A stretch of 64,000 nt of DNA, taken from contig NC_054537.1 in the NCBI RefSeq assembly GCF_017654505.1, positions 63,609,145 to 63,673,144 on the forward strand. The letters are read 5' to 3'. The stretch is from Polyodon spathula. Taxonomy: Eukaryota > Chordata > Actinopteri > Acipenseriformes > Polyodontidae. The translations under genes were made by a program, and so were the position numbers. Below the pieces are notes generated by a model. That model made no database searches and was not told the DNA's origin. It saw only the letters and a list, made by a program, of their open reading frames with translations. How positions within the stretch are numbered: the first letter of the stretch is position 1; each line of letters begins with the position of its first letter. Shown here in pieces: positions 23,525 through 35,050 of this stretch.

Positions 23525-25990
23525 ACATTACTAACACTATGGAGTCACTCAACACTGTAACACTGCTCAAACACAATTGTTTATTTTGGAGAAAAAAGAC
23601 TCACTTAAGAGCCTCTTTTAAAGCCATCTTTTACACATAAAATAAATCAGACATTTGTATCAGAGGATTACGTGGTGTATCACTATTTCAAACATCTTTA
23701 AAGTCATTTAAAGACCTTTTTTTGTATTGACAGGCAAGTTAGAAACGGGTGCTAAAAAAAAAAAAAAGAATGAATCAATCCCCAATTGTACTACATCCTG
23801 CTCCACGTAACCTGATGGAAGTTGGCAGGGCTGAGAAGAATGGCAAAGAATGTCTCTCTGTCTCTGTCTGTCACTCTCCAGTCCCCAGACTCAGACTACT
23901 GAGACAGCCCCATCCTGATCCAGAGGTGTGTCCTGTTTCCCCTGCGTTTCCATGCCTCAACTGCCAAAGACCTGTAAACTATTTAAACTATTTATTACTT
24001 CAATACAAATCAACCAGAACAGTGACAGAAAGTAACTGTTGACTTACTCCAGGTGAAAATAGTAAATTGCAAAACCTTAACTAAAATTAAAACTTGGACA
24101 ACCCTCCCAACTCACAAATTACAAATTGGTACTGATGGCGGCTTTTTCTGCTTGTCAGAGGGTTATTTCTTCTACCCTCAAACCATCAATACTTGGTTTG
24201 TAATCTGCAATTAACAGGTGGATCAAAGTCTTGATTTGATCCTGGCCTACATCTTAAATAATGAAAGCTCCAACACGGCTGGAATAGCATGTGACAAATC
24301 AGCTACATTCAGGTGTACACATTACTTCCCATAGACCTTTACAACCCTCTGACGTTTCAGGAATCTACAGCATTCTACCACAGATAAATAATGAAAATAA
24401 AGAAAACCGAACATTTAAAACTGGTGGTGCACTTTATGATTGGTTGCTTGACAACCAATCACATTCTACCATGTCAACATAATACTGTATTAGTAACACT
24501 TCATTTTTACACCAAATATATTAATTTGTTGTGTAATTTGCATTATATACCCACTTTTTCCTCGGTTTCATTATTTCCAATATTGTAGTTTAAACAAATG
24601 AGTGCATAATTGTCTAAGATATAGGGTGCCAATACTTTAGTGTGTGACTACAGAATCCTTTTTATTTCAAAAACTGAAAGCCACATATGTACAGTAATAT
24701 GGGCTTCTGCTCTCTTCCTTCAAAGTCTGCAATTGCATAAATCAAGATGAGTACTCTTGGGTTGACAGCATACTGCTTCTTTGACTTCAATCATTCAACC
24801 TTTGTTCCTTTGTCCTGAAAGAATAAAAAAAGTCTGATTACTGAAGGTAAAACTACAGTTTTGTTCTTCTTGTAATATTAACTATTAATGAAAACTTACC
24901 AGCTGTAAATTTTATTAAAAATTAATAATAATTAAAAGATGGACAATATACACACACAGGGTAAGCCTTACATTTACATTTACACACAAATTATTTCAAA
25001 GAAATTGTGTTAGTGTTAGCAGTATAAAACCCCTTTTTACAATGAAAATGCCAACAAAATACAAAATGCATATCAAACATTGTTAGAACTCTGAAATTGT
25101 TTTGCAACTTGCCTCTGTATGAATTCCAGTGTTGATCCTAGTTCTGCAGGGTACTGAATGTTGAAAATGTAGTAGGACTTAAACATCATAGCAAAAACTT
25201 GGACTTTTCCTTCACAACAGTCTTGTCAATGCTCAGCATGAAGCGGGTCACTGTCAATAGAGTCTCCTGAAATTCTAAGAATAAGAATGCATATAAATGG
25301 CCATATTTATCAGTTAAAGAACAGTTTTTGAACAGCACATATGCATATAACATACAATTGTAACAAAAAATATTGTTGAAAATTCAGAAGTTTTATTTTC
25401 TTTAAAGTAGATCTTGTTTTAAAGTATCTAAAAATTGAAAAGGCTTATGATTAATCAAATAGATGAATGAAATTGCTGATTGTGATGTTATTTCTGAAAA
25501 GCTCATGTATAAGACACAACTAAGATAATGCAGCATTTTAATCACACCACAAAAAAAATGATGCAGGTATTTAATCTGCTAAACAAGTGTTGTTGGCCTG
25601 AAGAAACATGTCTTCATGGAAGTATGCAAAGATGAGCAATATTGTCTCTGGAACTTCTGACAATTTGAATTTCACTGCTTTTTTAGTATTTGTCAATAGC
25701 ACATTTATTTCAATCACCTTTTTATTTTTCCAACTACCAACACTTCTCATGTAGGCAAGAACTGTCTTCCTTTTGGATGACAATGTCTTTGTCAGGGTTA
25801 GTTCATTGAAGTGAAGCAGCATGCCTGTCATCTAAAATAGAAACGACCTTTCTCTCTTAAGGGTTTCAGTTGGCATGCATCGGATGATATCCCTTCTCGA
25901 GGAACAACAAGTAGCCAATAGTTTCTGAGATATACTCTGTGAATCCCAATTTATATCATTGAACATCTTCTTCATTTCCTCTTGTTGTTT
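23521..25990. other. intergenic, nothing recognised
   Basis: AT-rich sequence. A short GC-richer patch (23790-23960) contains TCTCTG-type repeats. No gene or mobile element was recognised. Confidence 0.45.
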
Positions 25991-26830
25991 CTTTTGGCTT
26001 TATATTAACTTTAGTGAGGTTCGGGAGTCGGGAGCCAGGGCCTTGTCTCTTCCTATTTTCACCTGCCAATCATCCTAGACTTCCTATATAAACCAAGTCA
26101 CAGCTTTGCTCTTTCTCTTGCATTAGCTTTCTTCCTTCTCCTCCCTCCTCAATTTTTCATATGCCATGTGTCTCTGTGTTGTTCCCCTCTGGGGGGACAG
26201 TGAGTCTCACTTCACCTGCCTGGAGTTCCAATAACTCCACAGGTTCTTTGTGTGGTCACAGGGGACCACTGGCAACACACTATTCTTTTGCAATTCTTGC
26301 ACTATATCTTACCTCAAGAAAAGGCTCTGTCTTACTTCCTCCTTTATCCTCCTGCGATGTGGCCCTCTTAGTGCTCAAGTCCCATAACTAACAAATATTT
26401 GTGTTTTTTCAGATTCTCTTTTCTTCCTTACGTCAAGGCTTCGTATGAGCCGTTCCATCCTCTGAGGATCGAACCCAGTCGCGAGGCTTAGCCTATAACG
26501 ATTCTTTTCAGGGGCCCGGAGGCTGCTAGGGCTAGGCTTAACTCCACAGGGAAGGCTCTCTGAGTTGGAGTCCGGACTGTCCTTTTATTTCTCCCCTACT
26601 CTAGAGGCAGAGCCTCCAATCCTAAATTGCAGAAACACTCCCTTCCTCTCGCAGCCCTGGCTCTTGCCCTGTACACCATTGTTTGAGCTGGTGGCAACTG
26701 ATCAGGACACCAGTTTACACACCTGTAAGTGTCTTGAACAGAGGCCTTTTTATTGGTGGAACATCATCCATGTCACTTCCACTGGACTCTGGTTTCTGCC
26801 TTTTCCTAAATGAGAGACTGGCATGTTTCA
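25990..26830. other. GC-richer unassigned block, possible retroelement relic
   Basis: Composition differs from the AT-rich flanks. It contains a TATA-like cctatataaacc near 26083 and, near 26433-26490, a segment with tRNA-like texture (gccgttccatcctctgagga). Neither terminal repeats nor coding motifs could be found. An old LTR or SINE-derived relic is possible. Confidence 0.25.
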
Positions 26831-26913
26831 CATTTTCTGCTCTTGCCTGAAGCTGCTTTAGCAGTGAATCATACCCACTTCCAATAATTTCTCCTTCAAC
26901 TACATCTTGCAGT

Positions 26914-27715
26914 GATTTACAAATGAGAGGAGGCCATTCATGCTCATCTTACTCGTTTGGTTGTTAGTAGCTTATTGATCCCAGAATCTCATCAAGCAGC
27001 TTCTTGAAGGACCCCAGGGTGTCAGCTTCAACAACATTACTGGGGAGTTGATTCCAGACCCTCACAATTCTCTGTGTAAAAAAGTGCCTCCTATTTTCTG
27101 TTCTGAATGCCCCTTTATCTAATCTCCACTTGTGACCCCTGGTCCTTGTTTCTTTTTTCAAGACGAAAAAGTCCCTTGGGTCGACATTGTCAGTACCTTT
27201 TAGAATTTTGAATGCTTGAATCAGAACGCCACGTAGTCTTCTTTGTTCAAGACTGAACAGATTCAATTCTTTTAGCCTGTCTGCATATGACATGCCTTTT
27301 AAACCTGGAATAATTCTGGTTGCTTTTCTTTACACTCTTTCTAGAGCAGCAATATCCTTTTTTGTAGCGAGGTGGCCAGAACTGAACACAATATTCTAGG
27401 TGAGGTCTTACCAATGCATTGTAAAGTTTAAAAATTACTTCCCTTGATTTAAATTCAACACTTTTCATTATATATCAGAGCATCTTGTTGGCCTTTTTTA
27501 TAGCTTCCCCACATTGTCTAGGTAAAGACATTTCTGTGTAAACATAAATCTTTTTTCATAGGTCTTTTTCTTTAATTTCAGTATCTCCCATATAGTATTT
27601 ATAATGCATATTTCCTGCATGCAGTACCTTACACTTGTCTCTATTAAATGTCATTTGCCATGTGTCTGCCTAATTCTGAATGCTGTCTAGATCATTTTGC
27701 TGATCATGCCAGTGT
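26914..27715 (-). mobile_element. CR1-like LINE fragment (RT C-terminus and 3' UTR)
   Basis: On the minus strand, three frame-shifted segments read as CR1 reverse transcriptase. Around 27660-27580 it reads ADTWQMTFNRDKCKVLHAG; at 27468-27380 [20 protein letters not shown]; at 27293-26964 [18 protein letters not shown], then FKILKGTDNVDPRDFFVL, RRHFFTQRIVRVWNQLPS and VVEADTLGSFKKLLDEIL. The order and motifs match chicken-type CR1 ends as I recall them. Frame changes between segments show it is dead. The 3' end (gtttggttgttagtag and gagaggaggccattc on the plus strand) recurs at about 48060. Confidence 0.85.
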
Positions 27716-27890
27716 TCTAAGCTAGTGGCTTTTCGCCAAGGTATCTCAAACTTCTCCTCCCAATTAGTAACAAGGGTAAAGGAACAGTTCCTCATAGCTA
27801 CACTTGTGTTTGGTGTACTGCTTGATGACGATGAGCTTAATTTAGACTTCCATGGGGATTCAAACCCTCACCTTTAAAATGTAAGAAATA
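27716..27890. other. junction between CR1 and DIRS-related fragment
   Basis: Short unassigned sequence. It may be more of the CR1 element. Confidence 0.3.
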
Positions 27891-28525
27891 GCCCAAATAT
27901 GAATAAAACATTTTTTGAGTATAGTTTGTGGGGAGCGAGCCAGGGCAATGAAAGGTATTGAGAAGCCTGTGATCAGGCTTGAGGTGCTTGTGAAACTTGA
28001 GATTGAAAAGAGGTGCAGTCGGGCTATAAAGCTGGTTCTAGGTATGGTTAGAAACCTGAAAGGAAGTGACAGAAAAGAGTTCCCTGACTGGTCTGGAGCT
28101 GAAATGAGGTACTGGCCTCCGAAGTCGGTGCAGAGAGGCACCTGCAGGGAACCTAGAAGAAGTAAGAAAGAGATGAGTTATTTTAGGACTCGAGCTCTGG
28201 AAGCATATAGCAGGTCACGTCCTTAATATAGTCTGAAAGAACCTCTTGATTGAGGTGAGATATCGCGCATGGCAGTGTGGCCAGGGTCCCCTCTGACTCA
28301 CATGGTGAGACCCTCCTTTTGAGCAGTGAGGGTGGCTGAAGCCTGACCCGAGGTCGGGAAAGTGTGATCACTAACCCCCAAAGAATGGACCCACATCTCC
28401 CGCAGAACCCCACACCGTAAGACAAACAAAGAGTATGTGTCAACGCATGACATATACAAAAGATAGAAGAGACGTACAAGACAAACAAAGGGATGGTTAG
28501 TTTAAAATGACTATATGTCCGATCT
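27891..28525. mobile_element. DIRS-related terminal fragment
   Basis: The stretch 28380-28520 contains gacaaacaaag twice, then gggatggttagt and gactatatgt. The same order appears at 42036-42155 just outside the recombinase end of the second DIRS-type copy (gacaaacaaaag, gggatggttagt, gactatgtgt). The rest (27891-28380) is GC-richer than the surroundings and probably belongs to the same or a nested element, but has no readable protein. Confidence 0.5.
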
Positions 28526-30240
28526 TCGATCTTCGCGCAATCCCCTCACTAAAAAATAGTGCTTTGGCACAAAATGAGAGATATTCCAAAACAGCACAAA
28601 GCAGTTGTGAGACATTGGAATGTAGCAGTTTTTTGAGCAATTTACAAATCTTGTTTGTGCCTCACAAAACCGTCTGCGCATTCAATACCAATATAGCAAC
28701 TGCACACAACAGCCAAGCGAGAATGCAGAATGATGGACAGTCACCATTAGTAATGCGACAAGCTGTTATCATTGGTGTTGCCACAGTATGTACCAATATG
28801 ACAACAGATGAGACTAAACAATATATCGTGCACACATACATACAGGACCATTCAAATACACAATTGGCTCCATAGCTAGGCGTCGAGTTTTCAAATTAAT
28901 GCACTGATAACGCCACTGTTTTACTGAATACGGACAGTATTGTATCACAGGGAAATACTATATAGGTGTCTTTAAAGGCCAGCTGATCCGATATAGCTGT
29001 ATGTTTTTGAAGTAAAATTAAAAAAGGCTTTGGATACTGTCTGTAACAAGTTCATTCACCTGCAAAGTAAACATCAATCAAGCATTTTTTATATGCAAAA
29101 TACATAGAAATGCATTATGTTATTCATTCTACTCACCCATTTGTACATCATGATTAAGCCCAGTTTGTAAGGTTTTGAGTGTCGCCGGAATGGATTTTTT
29201 TCATTATGACTTTTTTTTTTTTTTTGTAAGAATAATAATTCATTCTAAATACGCCCCTAAAATGTTAATTGTAGCCTACTATGATTTCTCAATAAATGAA
29301 CAGTCTCTAGCAACATCGATATTCAGCAGACTGGACAGCTGCATAAACGGCCAGAAATTGCAGTTAACAGAACTGTTTGTCCCGCCTCAGTTAACTTACG
29401 AATGGACTGCTGCAAAGAAAGCACAGGTCTTTGATTGGCTGATCGTATCACTGGTCTGGCTTTAGAAAAACATAAGCATGCCTTCACAGCAAGAGTGCCC
29501 TGATGTGATTGGCTCTCCGAAGTGCAGCTGCTCACCCCTACACCTGTATATTATAATAATAAAGCAACAGACCACAAGATGGGTGTATGACATATTTATA
29601 CAATTAATTTTAAAGATGTGTGACAACACACCACAGAGATAATAGGCAGGACTCCCCTCCCCTCTTCATCCTTCTCTCAATCTTCATTTCTATACTTTGA
29701 ATGCGCACATTGGATGCCGATATGCCTGTGGAGCAGTAAAGAACATATAAAACTGTATAGGTAAACACACTACCGCTGTCCATCATATCAATACTATACT
29801 CAGTGATAAAACACATAACTGATCCACCCAGGGTGGGGGGTAGTTGGGGTTCTGTACTATTGTATGTTCAATATTACATGATGAACATTACAGTTGATGC
29901 AAATATCTTCAATACTGTAACATAACACCAACAAGCAGTTGATCAGAAAACCCTAAACACTAAGCAATTGTACTGCACCTGGTACCAAAGTCTCTATGTG
30001 ACGCTACTGTGGACTGTTACTCCGATACTATTTGAGCCAGCAGTGCGATGTTATTGGAACAAGCGCATCGCAATTTTCGCACAGATATTGGTATACTTTC
30101 GCCCAATTCAAATTTGATAGGACCGTGTTAAACGAACAGAAGGAAGGCAGTGTGCTGGACAGAGGTGAGTGCATGTTTCCACACTCGTCTGTTGGGCATG
30201 GGAATATGCTATAGACATCACTATGATATGAACATGTTAT
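28526..30240. other. intergenic, nothing recognised
   Basis: AT-rich to mixed DNA. A plus-strand open frame of 122 codons at 28507-28875 has no family signature and is treated as chance. Sequence around 29390-29470 looks single-copy. Confidence 0.4.
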
Positions 30241-30243
30241 GAA

Positions 30244-30925
30244 CATGTTATGCTATTATGGAAACAAAAGAAGAAGCTTATTGCTTGTATGTTTTTGTGG
30301 CAAATTGACTATGGTGATGCAGTATATAGGTTTGTATCACCATCAACTTTAGGTAAACTGGACTCCCTATATCATGCAGCATTGAGGTACATTACAAATT
30401 CAAGATTTAGTACTCATCATTGTATATTATACGATTTGGTAGGCTGGACTTCTTTGGCTTTATGCAGGTTAAAGCACTGGTGTATTCTGGTATATAAGGC
30501 TATTCAATGTAAATTACCCTCTTATTTAAATGAATACCTTAAAGCTTCTCATAATAACCATAGAATCAGATCTCATTCTGTTTTTGCATTTTAAAATCCC
30601 AAATGTGCGTACTGAGGCTGCTAAAGGATCCTTTGCTTATTATGCCCCATGGTCCTGGAATGAGTTCCAGTCCAAACTAAAGCTGCAGACCCAGATATCT
30701 TCATTGTAATTTAAAAGTAAACTGCATGATTTCGTGACTAAGAGTAGCAATTGTTTTAAATAGTTGACTGCTTTTGTGTATTTTGATTACTGTTTTAAAT
30801 GTATTTTATTTGTATTTGTTCTTGTTGTCCGATTGACTTGCTGCTACCTGCTTGGCTAGGTCTCACTCATAAAAGAGGTTTTAATCTCAATGTGACTACC
30901 GAGTTAAATAAAGGATAATAAATTA
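30244..30925 (+). mobile_element. fish-type LINE, 3' fragment
   Basis: The frame at 30250-30594 reads as the end of a non-LTR reverse transcriptase: IDYGDAVYRFVSPSTLGKLD, then LYHAALRYITNSRFSTHHCI, LYDLVGWTSLALCRLKHW and VYKAIQCKLPSYL. It shifts frame and continues as RTEAAKGSFAYYAPWSWNEF. The 3' end has ttggctaggtctcactc, then tttaatctcaatgtgac and gttaaataaaggataataaa, a tail very common in fish LINEs. It is 5'-truncated, with a frameshift and stops. I cannot name the clade with certainty. Confidence 0.75.
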
Positions 30926-31079
30926 TATATCTATCCTGGTATTGACTGTTGATCTACTAAAAAACAAAACAGGAAGATATTGCATAGTCGGCAATCAGTT
31001 TGGGGTCATACAGGTAGCCTACTACTATATTTGTGCACAGTTTTTGCAAAGGCTTTGTTGGGCACACAAGCCTTCATCT

Positions 31080-31263
31080 TATATATTATAGATTATAAAA
31101 CAACGACTCATGTGTCTAGAAAAAAAAACTGTTTTTTAGAAGGGCTAGTATTCCAATAGTATCCTAATACTAAGAGGGTATTCGGTATCACGTTTTAGGA
31201 ATACTGGTATCCAGAATACGAACGGATTCAATCGGAATACCGTGTTTACATGGTATGGAATAG
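31080..31263. other. probable flank of the Harbinger element
   Basis: Sequence rich in gaatac and tattcc repeats (ggtattcggtatcacg, aatactggtatccagaatac, ggaataccgtg), as seen in element subterminal regions. No matching inverted end was found beyond 31960, so boundaries are open. Confidence 0.3.
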
Positions 31264-31750
31264 CTATTCAAATTTCCCACTATTCCGAATGCAACTGGAA
31301 TCCTGATAGAACAGGACAACTGGAACAGGTGCCCGGATAGCAATATGGGTGCATTCAATTGCACCTACCATGCGCGAGAGGTGCACGACCTCATAAAAAC
31401 CCAGCATTATCTCCTCCCTATTTGGTCTGGTACTGAGAAATTGAATATGTTCCTCAGAACATCGCAGCAACGCGGTTATGAACCTGTCAAGGTGACGGGA
31501 CACGGCTGACTGGGTGATCCCCACTGTATCACCTGCTACCTTCTAGACGGTCCCGGTAGCTGCGCAGGTTTGTTTTGACCAGGTCGTCATGCAGCATGTG
31601 ACATAGATGAGTCAGCATGTCTCGGTTGAGACGATACCGGGACACGACTTGCTCATTGCTGAGCTCCTCATATGTGTGCAGAGGCCGGCAACCTTTCAGC
31701 ATGTCTTCACCTATGTTGGGGTTGCTGTTGCTGGGTGTACCTTGCATCAT
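31264..31750 (-). pseudogene. PIF/Harbinger transposase relic (HARBI1-like)
   Basis: Two minus-strand segments are recognisable. The first (31750-31529) has LHTYEELSNEQVVSRYRLNR, then DMLTHLCHMLHDDLVKTNLR. The second (31524-31264) has KVAGDTVGITQSAVSRHLDR, then MVGAIECTHIAIRAP. Both match the N-terminal helix-turn-helix region and the first part of the nuclease domain of Harbinger proteins. The stretch normally lying between RSYRDR and KVAGD is missing (internal deletion of perhaps 30-60 residues), the reading frame changes there, and the first acidic residue of the usual DCTH motif is Glu. The C-terminal two thirds of the nuclease are absent. Confidence 0.75.
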
Positions 31751-32117
31751 TCACATCCACATGTCGACGGACACGCTGAGTGCTACCCACGTTTCCCATT
31801 GTTGCCTGTTTGTAGTCAGTGCTGGAATGGTAGTGTGCGCGGAGTTAACACAGTCCTTTTACAGTCCCTATTTTGCGTGTCATAAACCTGGTTTTGTGCT
31901 TGGCACATACCTTCGAATATACCAGGATCATACATATTGTGATATGATTGTGATGCACAAAAGGACGTTTTGAATATGGCAACTTGGCACAATTTCGGCA
32001 CAACAGCCATTTGTGATGCACATACTCCTCTGCGCTGTGCGCAAACCTTTCAAAGATCTGGCCCCATGTGTTTACCTTCCACCCAGTGGAGAGTAAAAAA
32101 AAAACTTTATTAGGGAT

Positions 32118-32210
32118 AAAACCTCTGGTGGCCTTGGCAGATTAGGTAGGCCCCCACTCTGAGCATGGTTGCCCTGGCGGATTAGTTAGCCCCCCACTCC
32201 AGGCATGCTA
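32118..32210. repeat. tandem duplication in the DIRS terminal region
   Basis: ggtggccttggcagattagg with cccccactctgagcatg is followed directly by a second, similar unit (ccctggcggattagtt, ccccccactccaggcatg). The copy at 42208-42251 has only one such unit. Confidence 0.6.
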
Positions 32211-32544
32211 GCGAGGGATTGCTGAGCTGCTGAGATATCAGAGGCAGAAGAGCGAATATATATGTCGACAGCCAAAAAGACCAGCGACTGATGATTTTGA
32301 TGAGATGGTGATTGACTTTTGCTTTGGTGGCAGAAGTGGCTGCTCCGATTCTGAAAGAGTGTGGGGTGTAGAACTTGGGAGAAAGGCTTGCTTCAGGAGG
32401 GAGGCTTGGTGAGTAGTGAACCAATGTATTGTTTTGATTGTGTGAGAAGAGTCGATGAATAGAGGCTCTGACGGAAGGAAAGGACTTACAGGAAATGTAC
32501 TTGACTATGGAAGAGTAAGGGCATAGAGGAGATATGATTTTCAA
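32182..32544 (-). pseudogene. DIRS tyrosine recombinase, C-terminal part
   Basis: An open frame of 120 codons contains the catalytic box HSFRIGAATSATKAKVN (His at 32361, Arg at 32352), then IISRW (Trp at 32283) and TYI (candidate nucleophile Tyr at 32262), the order H-xx-R, W, Y of DIRS-type tyrosine recombinases. The N-terminal half is not open. The catalytic residues in this part look intact although the element is dead. Confidence 0.75.
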
Positions 32545-32949
32545 GAGTTGGATAAATCATCCTAGATTAAGCTGATTGGTTTTAGAGGAACAGAAGAAGA
32601 TGATGAAATGAAGGTTAGGGACCAGGGAGAGGTTGCAGGAACATATGCCTGAGGAGGGAAAGCTGGCAATGATGAGACTGTAAACTCTGAGCATCTAAGG
32701 AAGCCGAAAAATGCAATAAGTCACAAGACTTCCATGACGAGGTCATTGAAGGGAGAAAAACAGCTATTACAAAGAATTGAGATTAATGAAAATAATAGAT
32801 CCATTGATATGGGTAGCCGAGATGGGGAGGAAGGAGGAGAGCTTCTGATGATTTTGTGAAGTGTCAGACAAACTGCTGGTATAGCTAATAAAGTCAGGGA
32901 AGGATCTGACCAGAGATAGTAATGGTATTGAATTCCAGAGATGTAGGAC

Positions 32950-33960
32950 TTAATAGTGGCTGGGGCAAGGTGGAGAGAGTCCCTGGTGTGAATTATAAAT
33001 GCTAGAATTCAGTCTTGATTGAATGGGATAGGTTGGATATGGTTTTAAGCACAGAATGATGAAAATGAAGACCATCCTGAAGAATAAGTGGCTTTTGTTG
33101 ATGGGGCTAATGCAGCAGCCATGTAACTTTGAGTTGATTGAAGGACATTGGAGAGGGATGAATTCAATCGAAGAGCAGGTGCTGGAATTGAGGGTACTGA
33201 AGTGATGTTGGCGAGGCTGAAGGAACCAATTGGAGGAATCGGTATAATTAAAATGACTGAGGAGAGACAGCAGATTGTGTTTCTTAATGGAGGTGGAAAT
33301 CTGGAAGTTGTTAATGAGAGAACAAATTCTTTCCAGTTTAGAGGGAGGTAACCTGGCTTTGAACTTCAGTGTATCCAAAGTGATTCCTAGGAATTCCAAG
33401 GAATTAGATGGACTGACGGTTTTGTCTTCTGATAGAGGAACACTGACTGAAGAAAAAAGGGATTTCAAATTATTAATTGCTTGAGCCGGATGATCCGAAG
33501 GAGGCAATATTAGAAGAAAGTCATCCATGAGGTGGAAGAGGACCGGAACGTAGTATGAGTTGAGGAAGATCCAGCATAAGGCTCCGGGCAGAGAGTCGAA
33601 TATCTTCGAGCTGCTGCAGCATCCAATGGTGAGTTGAGTGGCAAAGTAGAAGTTGCCTTCCCACCTGATTCCGAACAGATGATGAATTGAAGGATGAATG
33701 GGCATGACTTTAAAAGCATCAGAAATGTTAGCTTTAGCTAGCCAAGAGCCGCGGCCGGTGATCTTGATGGATTTAATGGCATCTGTCAGTTTGATAAAAT
33801 GGAGAGAGAATTGATCGTGAGAAATGAGAGAATTAAAGCTGCTAATAAAGGATCAACGAGGAATTAATTGCTTCTTGTCTGAAATTTTTCGTGTTGCGAT
33901 GTTTATTGGATTGATATGATAAGATGTGAAAGGAGGTGCCAAAAATGGGCCGGCTATGAA
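32950..33960 (-). pseudogene. DIRS reverse transcriptase, degraded
   Basis: An upstream frame (to 33853) shows AGPFLAPPFTSYHINPINIA and TRKISDKKQLIPR. After a gap (33852-33706), an open frame of 251 codons has MPIHPSIHHLFGIRWEGNFY, FHLMDDFLLILPP, SLEFLGITLDTLKFKARLPP and KKHNLLSLLSHFNY. The active site is LMDD (DD at 33525-33520), where relatives usually have YLDD. The sequence later drifts out of the expected family pattern, which fits a frameshift. Confidence 0.75.
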
Positions 33961-34199
33961 GACTTTTGACACTTGGGCTTGAATTACAGAGTTGGCAATC
34001 TGGGGTTTGGTGATGGCAGAATGGAGGTTTTCACATATGAATGAGGATGAAGGTATTTTTGAAAGGCCGGTGGAGAAACCATACAGAAGGCCATTGATGA
34101 TAGGATGTGAAAATTTTGCTGCTGGATGGCATGAGCCAGAGCTGGAATATTTATTAGAGTAGCTATAGAGAGCATTGAACATCATTGAGCAGATGATTT

Positions 34200-35041
34200 T
34201 GGAGTGGGTGTCACTGCAGAAACTGCAGATATGTAGGTTCCTGCAAAGTTTGGATGAGCAGATGTTTGAGTTAAAATTGTTGCAAATCTGCCTGGAACCA
34301 AAGAATCTGAAGGAGCGACAGTGTCTGTCCTGAATAGTAGAATGCTTGGGAGGAGTAGATGAGTGAATAGGGTTTGGCACTGAAAAGCAGGTGCTGAAAA
34401 GAGGGGTAATATTTCACTGACCTACACATAATGTATTGGAAGCAGTTCTCGGACACAGGTGAGTGGAATGGGTGGTGGAGGCGCAGACTTGCACACAGAC
34501 CACTGAAGATTTAATTGAAAAGATCCTGATCGGGACAAGACCAATCTGTAATGAAGTTATCAGAAGCCAAGCTTGAAGCTGCTTTGCAGAAAATGATTTA
34601 TAATAATCATAAAACTTTGTGCCTCCGTATCTGACTGACAATTCCACAACATAAAACTGATTGAGTTGAGCTCCTGGCGGCAGTGAGGATAAGCAGAAGA
34701 TAAAAAGTCCTGATAAACTGTAAATGCCAGCATGAATTCCTCCAGTGAGGCTTTTTAGATCTACAACATGGTGATCTAAAAACTCTGATGTTGCAATTAG
34801 TATTGAAACTAAATTAACATGTTACTGTCGATAATCTGGCATCTGATATGAGGAGATAGAGAATAGTGCTGCGCTGAATTGACTGCAGGGGAACCAGAAG
34901 CGACTGCAGAAGCAAGGTTGTACTCCGGAATGATGACAGCAGCAACATGGATGGGCAGAGCCAAGGCGGATGCTGAAGCTGCTGCGGGAGCCATAATGGC
35001 AGCTGGAGATGATCTCGCACTCTTTTGATTCTCAAGGACAT
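34200..35041 (-). pseudogene. DIRS gag-like region
   Basis: The start region reads ALALPIHVAAVIIPEYNLAS, then HYSLSPHIRCQIIDSNMLI. Further on come YGGTKFYDYYKSFSAKQLQA and, in another frame near 34300-34180, a cysteine/histidine cluster FRFFGSRQICNNFNSNIC, LCRNLHICSFCSDTHSKIIC, like the zinc-finger end of DIRS gag proteins. Several frame changes and stops interrupt it. Confidence 0.65.
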
Positions 35042-35050
35042 CCAGACGGT

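Larger units (their letters stand above)
32060..35050 (-). mobile_element. DIRS-type tyrosine-recombinase retrotransposon (copy 1)
   Basis: Read on the minus strand, the order is gag-like (35041 to about 34200), reverse transcriptase (about 33960-32950) and tyrosine recombinase (about 32545-32182), then a terminal region shared with a second copy at about 42130-42260. This order and the recombinase in place of an integrase are defining of DIRS elements. About 380 codons separate the RT active site from the recombinase HxxR box, less than in intact relatives, so RNase H and the recombinase N-terminus are probably partly deleted. Many stops and frame changes make it inactive. Confidence 0.85.

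Noticed and set aside
28507..28875. A 122-codon plus-strand frame
   Set aside because: No recognisable domain. It lies at a mobile-element boundary and looks like chance.
31264..31750. Host HARBI1 gene
   Set aside because: The frame is broken, an internal stretch is missing and the nuclease domain is incomplete, so it is a transposon relic.
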